Source of the DNA: Streptosporangium pseudovulgare
GTDB taxonomy: Bacteria; Actinomycetota; Actinomycetes; Streptosporangiales; Streptosporangiaceae
DNA: 64,000 nt
Assembly (NCBI RefSeq): GCF_014648055.1
Contig: NZ_BMQJ01000001.1
Span: 496,001 to 560,000, forward strand
Direction of reading: 5' to 3'
The notes beneath the pieces are model-generated. The model did no database searches and was not told the DNA's origin. It worked only from the letters and a program-made list of their open reading frames with translations. A program made the position numbers and the translations under genes. Positions 8,461-17,003 of the stretch are shown here, piece by piece. The number at the start of each line of letters is the position of its first letter. Within the stretch, counting starts at the first letter, position 1.

Positions 8461-9420
8461 ATGGACCTCGAGCTTCGACACCTCAGGATCGTGCGGGCGG
8501 TCGCCGAGGCCGGGAGCGTCACCAAGGCCGCGACCCACCTCGGGCTGGCCCAGCCGGCGCTGACCGCCCAGATCAAGCGGATAGAGCGAGGCCTCGGGGG
8601 AGCCCTGTTCCGGCGCGACCACACCGGCGCGCGACCCACACCACTCGGCGAGCTGGTGCTGGCCAGGGCGAAGGTCCTGCTGCCCGCCGCCCGCGAACTC
8701 CAGGAGGAGGCGGTGCGGTTCGCCAACGCCGGCGGCACCGCGCCCAGCTACCGCCTGGGCTCCACCAACGGGCCGATCCTGGGCGGCCTGGTCGACCGGC
8801 TGGCCACCGAGTGGCCCTCGACACCGGTCAGCACCTGCACCTCGTGGTCGGCCAGGGAGCTCGCCACGATGGTCACGCTCGGCCGCCTCGACTTCGCGGT
8901 CGTCGGCACCTGCGGCGAGAGCCCGCCACCCCTGGAGGGCCCGGTGATGTGGCGGACGATCGGGCTGGACCCCGTATTCGTGCTGCTCGGCGAGAACCAC
9001 CCGCTGGCCGGGCGCGAGGAGGTGGAGCTCTCCGAGCTGGCCGACGAGCGGTGGGCCGTCACCCCCGGCGACGGCTGTTTCGGCGACTGCTTCGCCGCCG
9101 CCTGCGCCCGCGCCGGCTTCACGCCCCTGACCATCTACGAGACCGACGTGGCCACGTGTCTGCACCTGGCCTCCGTCGGCCGCGCCGCCGTGCTGTGCCA
9201 GGCGACCTTCCAGCCGACCCCGGGGCTGACCGCGGTGCCGCTCGCCGGCGCGCCGCTGCGCTGGCGGCAGATCCTCGGCTGGCACCCGGAGGCGGCCCCC
9301 GCGCGGGTCGCGGACTCGGTCGCCGAGCACGCCAAGGCGGCCCACGCCGACGCGGTACGGCGCAACGCCTGCTACGCCTCCTGGCTGAGCCGCAACCCGC
9401 GCTTCGGCACCAGTCCCTGA
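8461..9420 (+). CDS. LysR-family transcriptional regulator
   Basis: The 319-residue protein has an N-terminal winged helix (LRHLRIVRAVAEAGSVTKAA, then LAQPALTAQI) and a LysR effector-binding domain. The effector domain has an unusual number of cysteines, in GTCGES, GDGCFGDCF, ACARAG, ATCLHL and VLCQ. This leaves room for thiol-based or metal sensing, but no known sensor motif is recognised. No divergent target gene is next to it, because the upstream neighbour is the small DUF6158-like protein. Target and inducer are unknown. Confidence 0.9.
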   Translation: MDLELRHLRIVRAVAEAGSVTKAATHLGLAQPALTAQIKRIERGLGGALFRRDHTGARPTPLGELVLARAKVLLPAARELQEEAVRFANAGGTAPSYRLGSTNGPILGGLVDRLATEWPSTPVSTCTSWSARELATMVTLGRLDFAVVGTCGESPPPLEGPVMWRTIGLDPVFVLLGENHPLAGREEVELSELADERWAVTPGDGCFGDCFAAACARAGFTPLTIYETDVATCLHLASVGRAAVLCQATFQPTPGLTAVPLAGAPLRWRQILGWHPEAAPARVADSVAEHAKAAHADAVRRNACYASWLSRNPRFGTSP

Positions 9421-9464
9421 CCGGGCGTGTCACGGCGTCCACCCCGGTCGACCACAATGGTCGG

Positions 9465-10904
9465 ATGAGCGAGGTTCTGACGCTGTGCGAGGGCGCGGTG
9501 CTGACGCACCTGGCCACCCGGGCCGAACTGGCGGCCGGTCGGCTGGCCGCCGCCGACGACCTGCGGCTGTGGGCGCGGCTGGCCGACGGCGAGGGGCTGC
9601 CGCTCGCCGGCGGCGGCCGGGTGCGCACCGTGGTCGAGGAGGGCGGGCCGTTCCTGGCCGGGCCGGCGGGCTGGCTGGCGGACGTGGCGGCCGAGGACGT
9701 CGTCGCGCTGCGCCTGCGCGGCGGCCGGCTGGAGCCGTCCACCGTGAAGCTCGACTCCTTTCCCGCCGACCGGGCGATGCTCGTCGCCCAGGAGTTCGGC
9801 GAGCGGGCGCTCGACGCGCTGCGCTCCTTCGCCGAGGGGATCGAGCCCTCCCCCGGCGTCCCGATCGACGCGGTGGTGCTGGAGCTGCTGGCCAGGGCCC
9901 CGGAGACCTTCGCCGACCCTCTCCCGCCGCTGGCGCCGCTGCTGCGGGGGGCCTCGCTGGAGGTACGGGGCGGCCGGGTGGGCGTCGTGGGCACCCCCTG
10001 GGACACCGGGTCGGTCGCCGGCCTCTCGCCGCTGGACATCATGCGGCTGACCCTGTCGCGCAGCGCGCTGCGCACCTACGACGAGGGGGCGGACCTGTCG
10101 AAGGCCGTCACGTACCTGTCGCGCTCACCGGAGGTGCTGGAGCGGATCGCCGACGAGGTCGAGCGCGAGCCCCTCTCCCCCCGGGTGCTGGAGGCGCTCC
10201 CCCGCACCGAGCCGGCCGCGCTGCTGCTGGCCGCCCGGTCCGCCGAGGGCGAGGGACGGTCGTTCGAGGCGGCCGGGCTCGTCGGGGAGGCGCTGTCCCT
10301 GGCGCCCGGCCTCGCGCCGGCCGAGCGGGACGCGGCCGAGTACGCCGCCTGCCGCACCGACCCCGGTGACCCGCTGCCCGCGCGGGCGGAGCACCTGTTC
10401 CGGCGGCTCGTCGCGTACGGTGACCGCCCGGCCCGCCGCCGCCTGGTGGACGACCTGGTGGCGCTGAGCGTCCGGGTGGCCGAGCCCGCCCTGGCCGACC
10501 TCGCGCTGTTCGAGAACGACGTGGTGGGAGAGTTCCTGGACGCGCGGGGCGTATGGCTGCGCGACGACGAGGTGGAGCTGCTGGAGTCCTGGCGGCGCAC
10601 ACCGCTGCGCCTGTGGGAGGTCCTGGGCGTCGAGGGGGAGGAGGTCACCCTGCGCGACGCCGGACCCGGGGGGAACGGGCCGGTGACGGTGACCGACGAG
10701 CTGCTGTCGCGCCAGGCCGTGCCCGGCGACCTGATGCTGACCCGGCTGCTGGGCGACGGCCGGGGACCGCGGGTCTTCGGCCACCCGTTCAAGGTGGCGC
10801 CGGAGCGGCGGGAGGAGATGCTGGAGCTGCTGACCGACCCGGTCGACCCCTACGCGGTGGCGGCCTTCTTCCGCCGGGCCCCGCGCCCGCCCGGCGCCCC
10901 CTGA
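9465..10904 (+). CDS. Uncharacterised 479-residue protein
   Basis: I do not recognise a named domain. The protein is soluble, rich in Leu, Ala, Glu and Arg, and appears mostly helical in the middle (about residues 220-380). Its C-terminal third (LWEVLGVEGEEVTLRD, later VFGHPFKVAP) looks like a small beta domain of the kind seen in proteins that carry SEC-C or tetratricopeptide-like regions, but no SEC-C cysteine motif is present. ATG at 9465 is used because no earlier start in the frame is close to a ribosome site. It starts 44 bases after the LysR gene and might be co-transcribed with it. Confidence 0.7.
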   Translation: MSEVLTLCEGAVLTHLATRAELAAGRLAAADDLRLWARLADGEGLPLAGGGRVRTVVEEGGPFLAGPAGWLADVAAEDVVALRLRGGRLEPSTVKLDSFPADRAMLVAQEFGERALDALRSFAEGIEPSPGVPIDAVVLELLARAPETFADPLPPLAPLLRGASLEVRGGRVGVVGTPWDTGSVAGLSPLDIMRLTLSRSALRTYDEGADLSKAVTYLSRSPEVLERIADEVEREPLSPRVLEALPRTEPAALLLAARSAEGEGRSFEAAGLVGEALSLAPGLAPAERDAAEYAACRTDPGDPLPARAEHLFRRLVAYGDRPARRRLVDDLVALSVRVAEPALADLALFENDVVGEFLDARGVWLRDDEVELLESWRRTPLRLWEVLGVEGEEVTLRDAGPGGNGPVTVTDELLSRQAVPGDLMLTRLLGDGRGPRVFGHPFKVAPERREEMLELLTDPVDPYAVAAFFRRAPRPPGAP

Positions 10905-10911
10905 CGCGGGG

Positions 10912-10940
10912 CCGCGCGGCCGGCCGGACCGGCCGCGCGG
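10912..10940. terminator. Bidirectional hairpin terminator
   Basis: Two perfect 12-base arms, CCGCGCGGCCGG at 10912-10923 and its complement at 10929-10940, are separated by 5 bases. The hairpin lies between two convergent genes. There is no T tract, as is usual in GC-rich actinomycetes. Confidence 0.7.
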
Positions 10941-10957
10941 CGGCGAGGAGCGCGTCG

Positions 10958-11449
10958 TCAGCCCTCGTAACCGCTCTCGCCTTCGTAACCCTTCTCGCCT
11001 TCGTAGGGCATCTCGCCCTCGTAGCCCTTCTGGCCCTCGTAGCTCTTCTCGCCTTCGTAACCCTTCTCGCCCTCGTAAGGCATCTCGCCTTCGTAACCCT
11101 TCTCGCTCTCGTAGCCCTTCTTGCTTTCGTTCTCATGGCCCATGTTCTCGTGGCCCATGTTCTCGTGGCCCATGTTCTCGTGGTGGCTCTTGTCCCAGTG
11201 GTGACTCTCGTCCCAATGTTGGCCCTTGTCCCAGCGGTGGCCCTCGTAGCCGTTGTCGCCCTTGCCGTCGCGGTCGCCGTACCCGCCGCCGTCACCGTCA
11301 CCGGCTATGTACCTCTGGAAGGGCTCGCCGACGGCCACGCGGGCGGTGGCCGTGCCCGCCGCCGCGGGCTGGGCCGCCAGGGCGGCGGGGAAGACGAGGC
11401 CGGAGCCCGCCACGATGCCGGCGGCGAGAGCGTAGCTGATCCTGATCAT
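10958..11449 (-). CDS. Secreted histidine- and tyrosine-rich repeat protein
   Basis: The 163-residue protein has a Sec signal peptide (about residues 1-34) and then a low-complexity body with three repeat blocks. First come HxWDKS-type units, then GHENM repeated three times, then about nine copies of a KGYEGE-like hexapeptide to the C-terminus. The histidines suggest metal binding, and the Tyr/Glu/Gly repeats suggest an extended wall-associated or adhesive segment; both are inference. The ATG at 11449 is preferred because six G residues lie 4 bases upstream. The ATG at 11461 would add four residues with a weaker site. Confidence 0.75.
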   Translation of the reverse strand: MIRISYALAAGIVAGSGLVFPAALAAQPAAAGTATARVAVGEPFQRYIAGDGDGGGYGDRDGKGDNGYEGHRWDKGQHWDESHHWDKSHHENMGHENMGHENMGHENESKKGYESEKGYEGEMPYEGEKGYEGEKSYEGQKGYEGEMPYEGEKGYEGESGYEG

Positions 11450-11882
11450 GTGACCCCCCATGTCCGTTGGTCACGCCCGGGCGGCGCCCGGGCCGACGGG
11501 GCGCCGGGCCGGCCGCCGGGGTTCTCCCGGCGGCGCGGAGACGGCGTACAACTGGGATTCCACCCGGGCCGGAGCGGAAATCGGCGTCCTTCTCAGGAAA
11601 GGGGAAACCCTTGATCCGGCCGACTTACCATCCGGTAGCGGAGAATGACGGCGGGGACGGTTTTCGTCACGCTCGGTCAGCGACTCCGGAGCGAGGCTCG
11701 CCCTTCCGCGCCTTCCGTCGTCCGGCCGAACAGAACGGACCGGTAGATCGCCGCCGCCCCATGAGGCCGCCGTGCACCCCTCTTATGGCGAGGGCCGTAC
11801 AAAAGTAACGATCATTTAGGCATAATGACGGGGAGAGTGGGCGTAAGTCGCCGTGGCCACGCGTGAACGAGGAGTGTTGACT
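11450..11882. other. 433-base intergenic region, mostly featureless
   Basis: This divergent spacer serves the repeat protein (minus) and the ROK regulator (plus). No supported gene lies in it. The last 70 bases are AT-richer and contain CATAAT at 11821-11826, a plausible -10 box for the ROK gene. No clear -35 box or operator could be fixed. Confidence 0.4.
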
Positions 11883-13070
11883 GTGCGCATGCCGAGCGAG
11901 GCGAACGGTCCCGACGCGGGCGCGGGGGCGCTGCTGAAGATCCTGCGCGACGGTCAGGCCCGCACCCGGGCGGAGCTGGTGCAGCTCACCGGCCTGGCGA
12001 GATCGACGCTCGGGCAGCGTCTCGACGCGCTGGTGAGCCAGCGGTGGGTCGTCCCGGCCGAGGAGGCCATCTCCTCGGGGGGCCGCCCGGCCGTCGCCTT
12101 CACCTTCAACCGCTCGGCCCGCGTCGTCCTCGCCGCCGACCTCGGCGCGACCCACGCCCGGGTCGCGGTCACCGACCTCGGCACCGAGGTCCTCACCGAG
12201 CGCGCGGCGGAGGTGCCGATAGACCGCGGACCCGAGGAGACGCTTCGCTGGCTCCAGCGGACCTTCGAGGAGATGCTCGCCGAGAGCGGCCACACCGCCG
12301 GGGAGGTCTGCGGCATCGGGGTCGGCCTGCCCGGTCCGGTGGAGCACAGCTCCGGACGGCCGGTCAATCCGCCGATAATGCCGGGCTGGGACGGATTCCC
12401 CGTCCCGGAGTGGCTCGGGGAGCGGCTGGGCGCGCCCGTCCTGGTGGACAACGACGTCAACATCATGGCCCTGGGCGAGCACTGGGCCGCCCGCCCCGAG
12501 GCCGACCACCTCATCTTCGTCAAGGTCGGCACCGGGATCGGCTGCGGCATCATCAGCGACCGCCGCCTGCACCGGGGCGCCCAGGGCGCGGCCGGCGACA
12601 TCGGCCACATCCAGGTCTCCCCCACCCTCGACGTCGTCTGCCGCTGCGGCAACCGCGGCTGCCTGGAGGCCGTGGCGAGCGGCGCGGCCGTGGCGGCCCG
12701 GCTGCGCGAGGCCGGCGTGGAGGCGACCGGGGGCCGCGACATCGTCCGGCTCGTCCGGAGCGGCAACACCCAGGCCGTCCAGCTCATCCGCCAGGCCGGC
12801 CGGGAGATCGGCGAGGTCCTCGCCTCGATCGTGAACTTCTTCAACCCCTCGGTGATCGTGGTCGGCGGCGACGTGGCCGAGGCCGGGGAGCAGATCCTCG
12901 CCGGTCTGCGCGAGGTCATCTACAGCAGGTCCCTGCCCCTGGCCACCCAGCACCTGACGATCACCGCCAGCGACCTGGGCGACCGCGCCGGAGTGATCGG
13001 CGCCGCCGTCATGGTCATCGAGCACGTCCTGGCCCCCGGCGCCGCCGACCACGCGCCCGGCCGCCCCTGA
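11883..13070 (+). CDS. ROK-family transcriptional regulator
   Basis: The 395-residue protein has an N-terminal winged helix-turn-helix (TRAELVQLTGLARSTLGQRL). A ROK sugar-kinase fold follows, with the ATP-site motif DLGATHARVAV and the zinc motif CRCGNRGCLEAV. Such proteins repress sugar-use genes and sense a sugar or sugar phosphate. The GTG at 11883 is chosen because GAGGAG lies 8 bases upstream; a GTG at 11853 would add ten residues without a ribosome site. No sugar operon adjoins it, so the target is unknown. Confidence 0.9.
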   Translation: MRMPSEANGPDAGAGALLKILRDGQARTRAELVQLTGLARSTLGQRLDALVSQRWVVPAEEAISSGGRPAVAFTFNRSARVVLAADLGATHARVAVTDLGTEVLTERAAEVPIDRGPEETLRWLQRTFEEMLAESGHTAGEVCGIGVGLPGPVEHSSGRPVNPPIMPGWDGFPVPEWLGERLGAPVLVDNDVNIMALGEHWAARPEADHLIFVKVGTGIGCGIISDRRLHRGAQGAAGDIGHIQVSPTLDVVCRCGNRGCLEAVASGAAVAARLREAGVEATGGRDIVRLVRSGNTQAVQLIRQAGREIGEVLASIVNFFNPSVIVVGGDVAEAGEQILAGLREVIYSRSLPLATQHLTITASDLGDRAGVIGAAVMVIEHVLAPGAADHAPGRP

Positions 13071-13133
13071 CCGGCCGCGCCGGGCGGTGTTCCGATCGAC
13101 CGGCGGCCACGGATCGTGGGACACTCGCCGCCC

Positions 13134-13622
13134 ATGAACGCCGAAGTGATCCCGACCGCGCGCCTCACCCTCCTCCCGCTGGCGGTCGAGCACGCCGCCG
13201 AGATGGCCGAGGCGCTGGACGACCCCGCCCTGCACGAGTTCACCGGCGGCTCCCCCGCGACCGCCGGGGAACTGCGCGACCGCTACGCCCGCATGGTCGC
13301 CGGACCGCCCGGCGACGACGGCGCCTGGCTCAACTGGGTGATCCGCGTGACGGAGACCGGCCGCCTGGCCGGCTACGTCCAGGCCACCGTGACCCCCGGC
13401 CGGGCCTGGGTGGCCTGGGTCGTCGGCACCCCCTGGCAGGGCCGGGGCGTGGCGGCCGAGGCCGCGACCGCCATGGTCGCCTGGCTGCGGGAACACGGCG
13501 TGCGCTCCTTCGCCGCCGCCATCCACCCCGGCCACGCCGCCTCCGCGGCCGTGGCCCGCCACGCCGGCCTCACCCCGACCCCCGCCACCGTGGACGGCGA
13601 GATCATCTGGGAGTCCGCCTGA
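13134..13622 (+). CDS. GNAT-family N-acetyltransferase
   Basis: The 162-residue protein has the acetyl-CoA-binding segment VVGTPWQGRGVAAEAA with the Q/RxxGxG/A signature. The family transfers acetyl groups to amines, but the acceptor cannot be told. The N-terminal part (ARLTLLPLAVEHA) resembles RimJ/RimL-type GNAT proteins. It ends 7 bases before the convergent toxin gene. Confidence 0.87.
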   Translation: MNAEVIPTARLTLLPLAVEHAAEMAEALDDPALHEFTGGSPATAGELRDRYARMVAGPPGDDGAWLNWVIRVTETGRLAGYVQATVTPGRAWVAWVVGTPWQGRGVAAEAATAMVAWLREHGVRSFAAAIHPGHAASAAVARHAGLTPTPATVDGEIIWESA

Positions 13623-13629
13623 CCATCTC

Positions 13630-13902
13630 TCATGGGCGGTAGGCGTCCCGACGGTGTTTGATCGCCTGGATCGTCACGGTCCTTTTGTCTTCATCGATGA
13701 GATAGACCACCCGGTAGGTGCCCCGGCGGGCGACATGCGGCCCCTCGTACGGCTCCTGGAGCGGTTTACCCACCCGCCACGGCTCGTCGGCGATCGCGCC
13801 GGTGATCAGCTCCCACGCCGCACCGGCCACCGACTCGGGCAGACCCGTCGCCAGGGCACGCCGGGCCGGTGGCGCGAGAAGGACGGTGTACCGATCGCTC
13901 AC
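13630..13902 (-). CDS. RelE/ParE-family toxin of a type II toxin-antitoxin pair
   Basis: The 90-residue basic protein contains the family landmarks LAPPARRAL, VGKPLQEPYEGPHVARRGTY, RVVYLID and IQAIKHRRDAYR. RelE-type members cut mRNA on the ribosome. The length is usual. Its ATG overlaps the antitoxin stop by 4 bases, so the two are translated together. Confidence 0.9.
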   Translation of the reverse strand: MSDRYTVLLAPPARRALATGLPESVAGAAWELITGAIADEPWRVGKPLQEPYEGPHVARRGTYRVVYLIDEDKRTVTIQAIKHRRDAYRP

Positions 13903-14186
13903 GCGCTCGCCCTGCCGAGGCGCGCCGCCATGACGGCGGTCATCTCCTCCTCGGACGTCAGGTCGCCCCTCGCCCCGGCGGTCTCCGCCTCCATCAGGTC
14001 AGCCCGCATCTCCGGGTCGGCGAGGATCTCCAGCGTTTCCTGCAGGGACTCCCACTCGGCCACGGACATGATCACCGCGTGAGGCCGTCCGTTACGCGTG
14101 ATCGTGAAGTGGTCGTGTTCCCGGGCGGCCCGGTCGGCCAGTTCGGTCAGCCGGTCCTTCGCCTCGCTGATCGGAATCATCTCCAT
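13899..14186 (-). CDS. Phd/YefM-family antitoxin
   Basis: The 95-residue protein has the Phd/YefM N-terminus MIPISEAKDRLTELADRAA, followed by FTITRNGRPHAVIMSVAEWESL, and an acidic C-terminal tail that would wrap the toxin. The start at 14186 begins the protein two residues before the conserved MIPISEA. A longer frame reaches 14234 but adds a basic leader foreign to the family. The TAGAAG and GATATC sequences just upstream are AT-rich for this genome and may hold the autoregulated promoter. Confidence 0.88.
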   Translation of the reverse strand: MEMIPISEAKDRLTELADRAAREHDHFTITRNGRPHAVIMSVAEWESLQETLEILADPEMRADLMEAETAGARGDLTSEEEMTAVMAARLGRASA

Positions 14187-14274
14187 GATGAAACGATATC
14201 TTCTAGCCCGGAGATCAGCCAGAATTCCAGCCATTGGTGTCTGAGCCGTTCACCGGACCGGCTGGACGGCACCC

Positions 14275-15237
14275 TCAGCCGACCAGTTCCTCGGTGCGGC
14301 GGAGTTCGGCCTCGAACCAGGCGATGGTACGGCGCAGGCCCTCGGTGACGCCGACTTCGGCCCGCCAGCCCAGGCGGGTGGCGGCCAGGGTGGTGTCGGG
14401 GCAGCGCACGGCCGGGTCGTCGGCCGGGCGGTCGATGAAGCGGATCGGTGAGGCCGACCCGGTCAGCTCGATGACGGTGCGGGCCAGGTCGAGCATGGTG
14501 ATCTCGGTGGGGTTGCCGATGTTGACCGGGCCGGGGAAGTCGCTGCCGGCCAGGGCGAGGATGCCCTCGATGGTGTCGTCGACGTAGCAGATGGAGCGGG
14601 TCTGGGAGCCGTCGCCGGTGACGGTGAGGGGTTCACCGCACAGGGCCTGGCGGATGAAGGTGGGGATGGCGCGGCCGTCGTGGGGCCGCATGCGGGGCCC
14701 GTAGGTATTGAAGATCCGCACGATGCCGGTGTCGGTGCCGTGGGTGTTGCGGTAGGCGGTGGTGAGGGACTCGGCGAAGCGTTTGGCCTCGTCGTAGACG
14801 CTGCGGGGGCCGACGGGGTTGACGTTGCCCCAGTAGGTCTCCGTCTGCGGGTGCTGCTGGGGGTCGCCGTAGACCTCGCTGGTGGAGGCCAGGACGAAGC
14901 GGGCGTTCTTCTCCCGGGCCAGGCCCAGGGCGTGCAGGGTGCCCAGGCTGCCGACCTTGAGGGTTTCGATGGGGTGGCGCAGGTAGTCGGCCGGGGAGGC
15001 GGCCGAGGCCAGGTGCAGGACGAGGTCGACGTCGCCGGGGACGTGGACGAACCCGGTCAGGTCGCATTCCAGCAGCCGGAAGGCGGGGCGGCCCAGGAGG
15101 TGGTCGACGTTGCGCGGCGATCCGGTCAGGAAGTTGTCCATGCAGATCACGGTGGCGCCACGGGCCAGCAGGCGTTCGCACAGGTAGGAGCCGAGGAAGC
15201 CGGCGCCTCCGGTGACCACTGCGCGTCGGGTGTTCAT
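14275..15237 (-). CDS. NAD-dependent epimerase/dehydratase, UDP-xylose-synthase-like
   Basis: The 320-residue extended SDR has the NAD motif GGAGFLG, the catalytic YDEAK pair and UXS-like blocks [22 protein letters not shown] and ETYWGNVNP. Together these point to UDP-glucuronate decarboxylase activity, which makes UDP-xylose, or to a close relative. It is not an obvious HldD heptose epimerase. It is the last gene of the leftward glycan operon and overlaps the upstream gene by 4 bases. It probably supplies an activated sugar to one of the glycosyltransferases. Confidence 0.85.
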   Translation of the reverse strand: MNTRRAVVTGGAGFLGSYLCERLLARGATVICMDNFLTGSPRNVDHLLGRPAFRLLECDLTGFVHVPGDVDLVLHLASAASPADYLRHPIETLKVGSLGTLHALGLAREKNARFVLASTSEVYGDPQQHPQTETYWGNVNPVGPRSVYDEAKRFAESLTTAYRNTHGTDTGIVRIFNTYGPRMRPHDGRAIPTFIRQALCGEPLTVTGDGSQTRSICYVDDTIEGILALAGSDFPGPVNIGNPTEITMLDLARTVIELTGSASPIRFIDRPADDPAVRCPDTTLAATRLGWRAEVGVTEGLRRTIAWFEAELRRTEELVG

Positions 15238-16316
15238 CGGACGGTCACCTCCAGTAGGTCGGTCGCGGCGTCGAGGACCTCCCCGACGCCGATGGTCAGC
15301 AGGACGGGGTCGGGACGGCCGGCGTGCGGGTCGCCGGGCGGGTGGCCGGGATCGCCGTGCCACAGGACCGTGTGGGGCCCTTCGGGCGGTCCCCACAGCG
15401 CGGGCGGCGTGGGTCCGAACAGCACGACCGAGGGCGTGCCGAACGCGCCGGCCAGGTGCGCAACGCCCGTGTCGCCGCAGACGACGAGCCGGGCGGAGGC
15501 GACCAGCGCGGCCAGCCCGGTGACGTCCGTACGGCCCGCCGCCACCGCCTCATCCGGCAGGCCGGCCGCGGCGGCCACCCGCCGGGCGAGGCCGCGTTCG
15601 GCGGCGGTCCCGGTGACCAGCACGTCGTGTCCGGCGTGGTGCAGCGCGGCGGCGACCGCGGCGAAGCGGTCCGGCGGCCAGCGCCGGGCGGGGTGGGCGG
15701 CCCCGGGGTGGACGATGACGGGACCCGGACCGGAGCGGGCCGGACCGGAAGGGGCCGGCCGTTCCGCCGTGGCGGACCGGTCCGGGGCGTGCTCGGCCGC
15801 GGACGGCGGCCTCAGGGTCAGGTCCGTGGGGTCGGCGGGGATGCCGTGCCAGGTCAGCAGGTCGCACCAGCGGACGCGTTCGTGCGCCTGGGCGGGCCAG
15901 GACGGGCCGGGCAGGAGGGGCAGGCCGGGGTGGGCGTGGCTGATCAGCCGCCTGGGGCGGGTGTCCAGCAGGGCGACGGTGCTCTGCGGACCGCTGCCGT
16001 GGAGGTTGACGGCCAGGTCGGGACGCTGGAGGGGGACGGGACCGGGTCCGGTGACGTCGAGCAGGTCGTCGCAGGCGCCGATGAGCGGCAGTAGGCCCGC
16101 CAGCGGGGCGGGGGCGGCGAGGGTGATGCGGTGGGCGGGGAAGGCGCGGCGCAGGGCGCGCAGGGCGGGAACCGCGGTGAGCAGGTCGCCCAGGCCCAGA
16201 CCGCGCAGCACGACCATGACCGGCCGCCCGTCCCCGGCGGTGCCGCCGGGGGCGTCTCCGGGAACGGGCGCGGCACGGTCCGCGGGCGTGCCCGCTCCGG
16301 CGCCGGTCACGGCCAT
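15234..16316 (-). CDS. Glycosyltransferase family 9 (heptosyltransferase-like), copy 1
   Basis: The 360-residue GT-B enzyme is related to LPS heptosyltransferases, with an N-terminal domain starting [20 protein letters not shown]. The C-terminal donor site has [19 protein letters not shown] and [16 protein letters not shown], then LFGPTPP. About 30 Gly/Pro/Ala-rich residues precede the fold, so the true start may lie further in. It overlaps the upstream SDR gene by 10 bases and the downstream epimerase by 4. With GmhA and HldE in the same operon, an ADP- or other NDP-heptose donor is the natural guess. Confidence 0.87.
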   Translation of the reverse strand: MAVTGAGAGTPADRAAPVPGDAPGGTAGDGRPVMVVLRGLGLGDLLTAVPALRALRRAFPAHRITLAAPAPLAGLLPLIGACDDLLDVTGPGPVPLQRPDLAVNLHGSGPQSTVALLDTRPRRLISHAHPGLPLLPGPSWPAQAHERVRWCDLLTWHGIPADPTDLTLRPPSAAEHAPDRSATAERPAPSGPARSGPGPVIVHPGAAHPARRWPPDRFAAVAAALHHAGHDVLVTGTAAERGLARRVAAAAGLPDEAVAAGRTDVTGLAALVASARLVVCGDTGVAHLAGAFGTPSVVLFGPTPPALWGPPEGPHTVLWHGDPGHPPGDPHAGRPDPVLLTIGVGEVLDAATDLLEVTVR

Positions 16317-16987
16317 GAGGTCTCCGTGGCGGGGCAGACGACGAGTTCGCGGATCTCACAGCCGGCGGGCTGGGACAGGGCGAAGACCACGGCGGCCGCG
16401 ACGTCCTCGGGGGCGTTGAGCCCGGCGTCGGGGCCGGGCCTGTACCGGTCGGGACGGTCGTCGAAGAAGCGGGTGCGCATGCCGCCGGGGACGAGCAGGG
16501 TGACGCCGACCCGTCCGGCGAGCTCGGCGGCCAGGGCGCGGGTGAGGCCGACCACGCCGAACTTGGAGGCGCAGTAGGCGGTGGCGTCGCTGAGGGCGCG
16601 CAGGCCCAGCGTGGAGGCGCAGGTGACGATCCGGCCGCCGGAGGCGGTCAGGTGGGGCAGGGCCGCGCGGATCGTCGCGGCGGTGCCGAGCAGGTTGACC
16701 GCGACGACCTTCTCCCAGGCGTCGGCGGGCACGTCCTCCAGACGGCCGCAGGCGTCGATGCCGGCGGCGGTGACGACCCCGTCGAGACCTCCGGCCGTCC
16801 CGGCCAGCTCGGCCACCGCCCGCTCCACCCGGTCACGGTCCGCCACGTCGGCCAGGACGTGGTCCACGCCGTTCCCGGGCGGGCGGACGTCGACGACCAG
16901 CGGCCGGCCGCCCTCCTTGGCCACGGCCTCGGCCACGGCCCGGCCCAGCCCGGACGATCCACCGGTGATCAGGATGTTCCCCAGCAT
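16307..16987 (-). CDS. Short-chain dehydrogenase/reductase
   Basis: The 226-residue classical SDR has the cofactor motif TGGSSGLG and the active-site pair in AYCASKFG (YxxxK). It oxidises or reduces a hydroxyl or keto group with NAD(P). The substrate is unknown, and its place in the operon suggests a sugar or lipid intermediate of the glycan. It starts 16 bases after the HldE-like gene. Confidence 0.87.
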   Translation of the reverse strand: MLGNILITGGSSGLGRAVAEAVAKEGGRPLVVDVRPPGNGVDHVLADVADRDRVERAVAELAGTAGGLDGVVTAAGIDACGRLEDVPADAWEKVVAVNLLGTAATIRAALPHLTASGGRIVTCASTLGLRALSDATAYCASKFGVVGLTRALAAELAGRVGVTLLVPGGMRTRFFDDRPDRYRPGPDAGLNAPEDVAAAVVFALSQPAGCEIRELVVCPATETSWP

Positions 16988-17003
16988 GGACGTTCCCCCT
17001 CGG

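Noticed and set aside
11467-11808. Possible small gene in the 11.5-11.8 kb spacer
   Set aside because: No ribosome site, composition like non-coding GC-rich DNA, and no recognisable protein features.
14275-15237. HldD heptose 6-epimerase to complete the heptose pathway
   Set aside because: The motif blocks ([27 protein letters not shown]) match UDP-xylose synthase much better than HldD.
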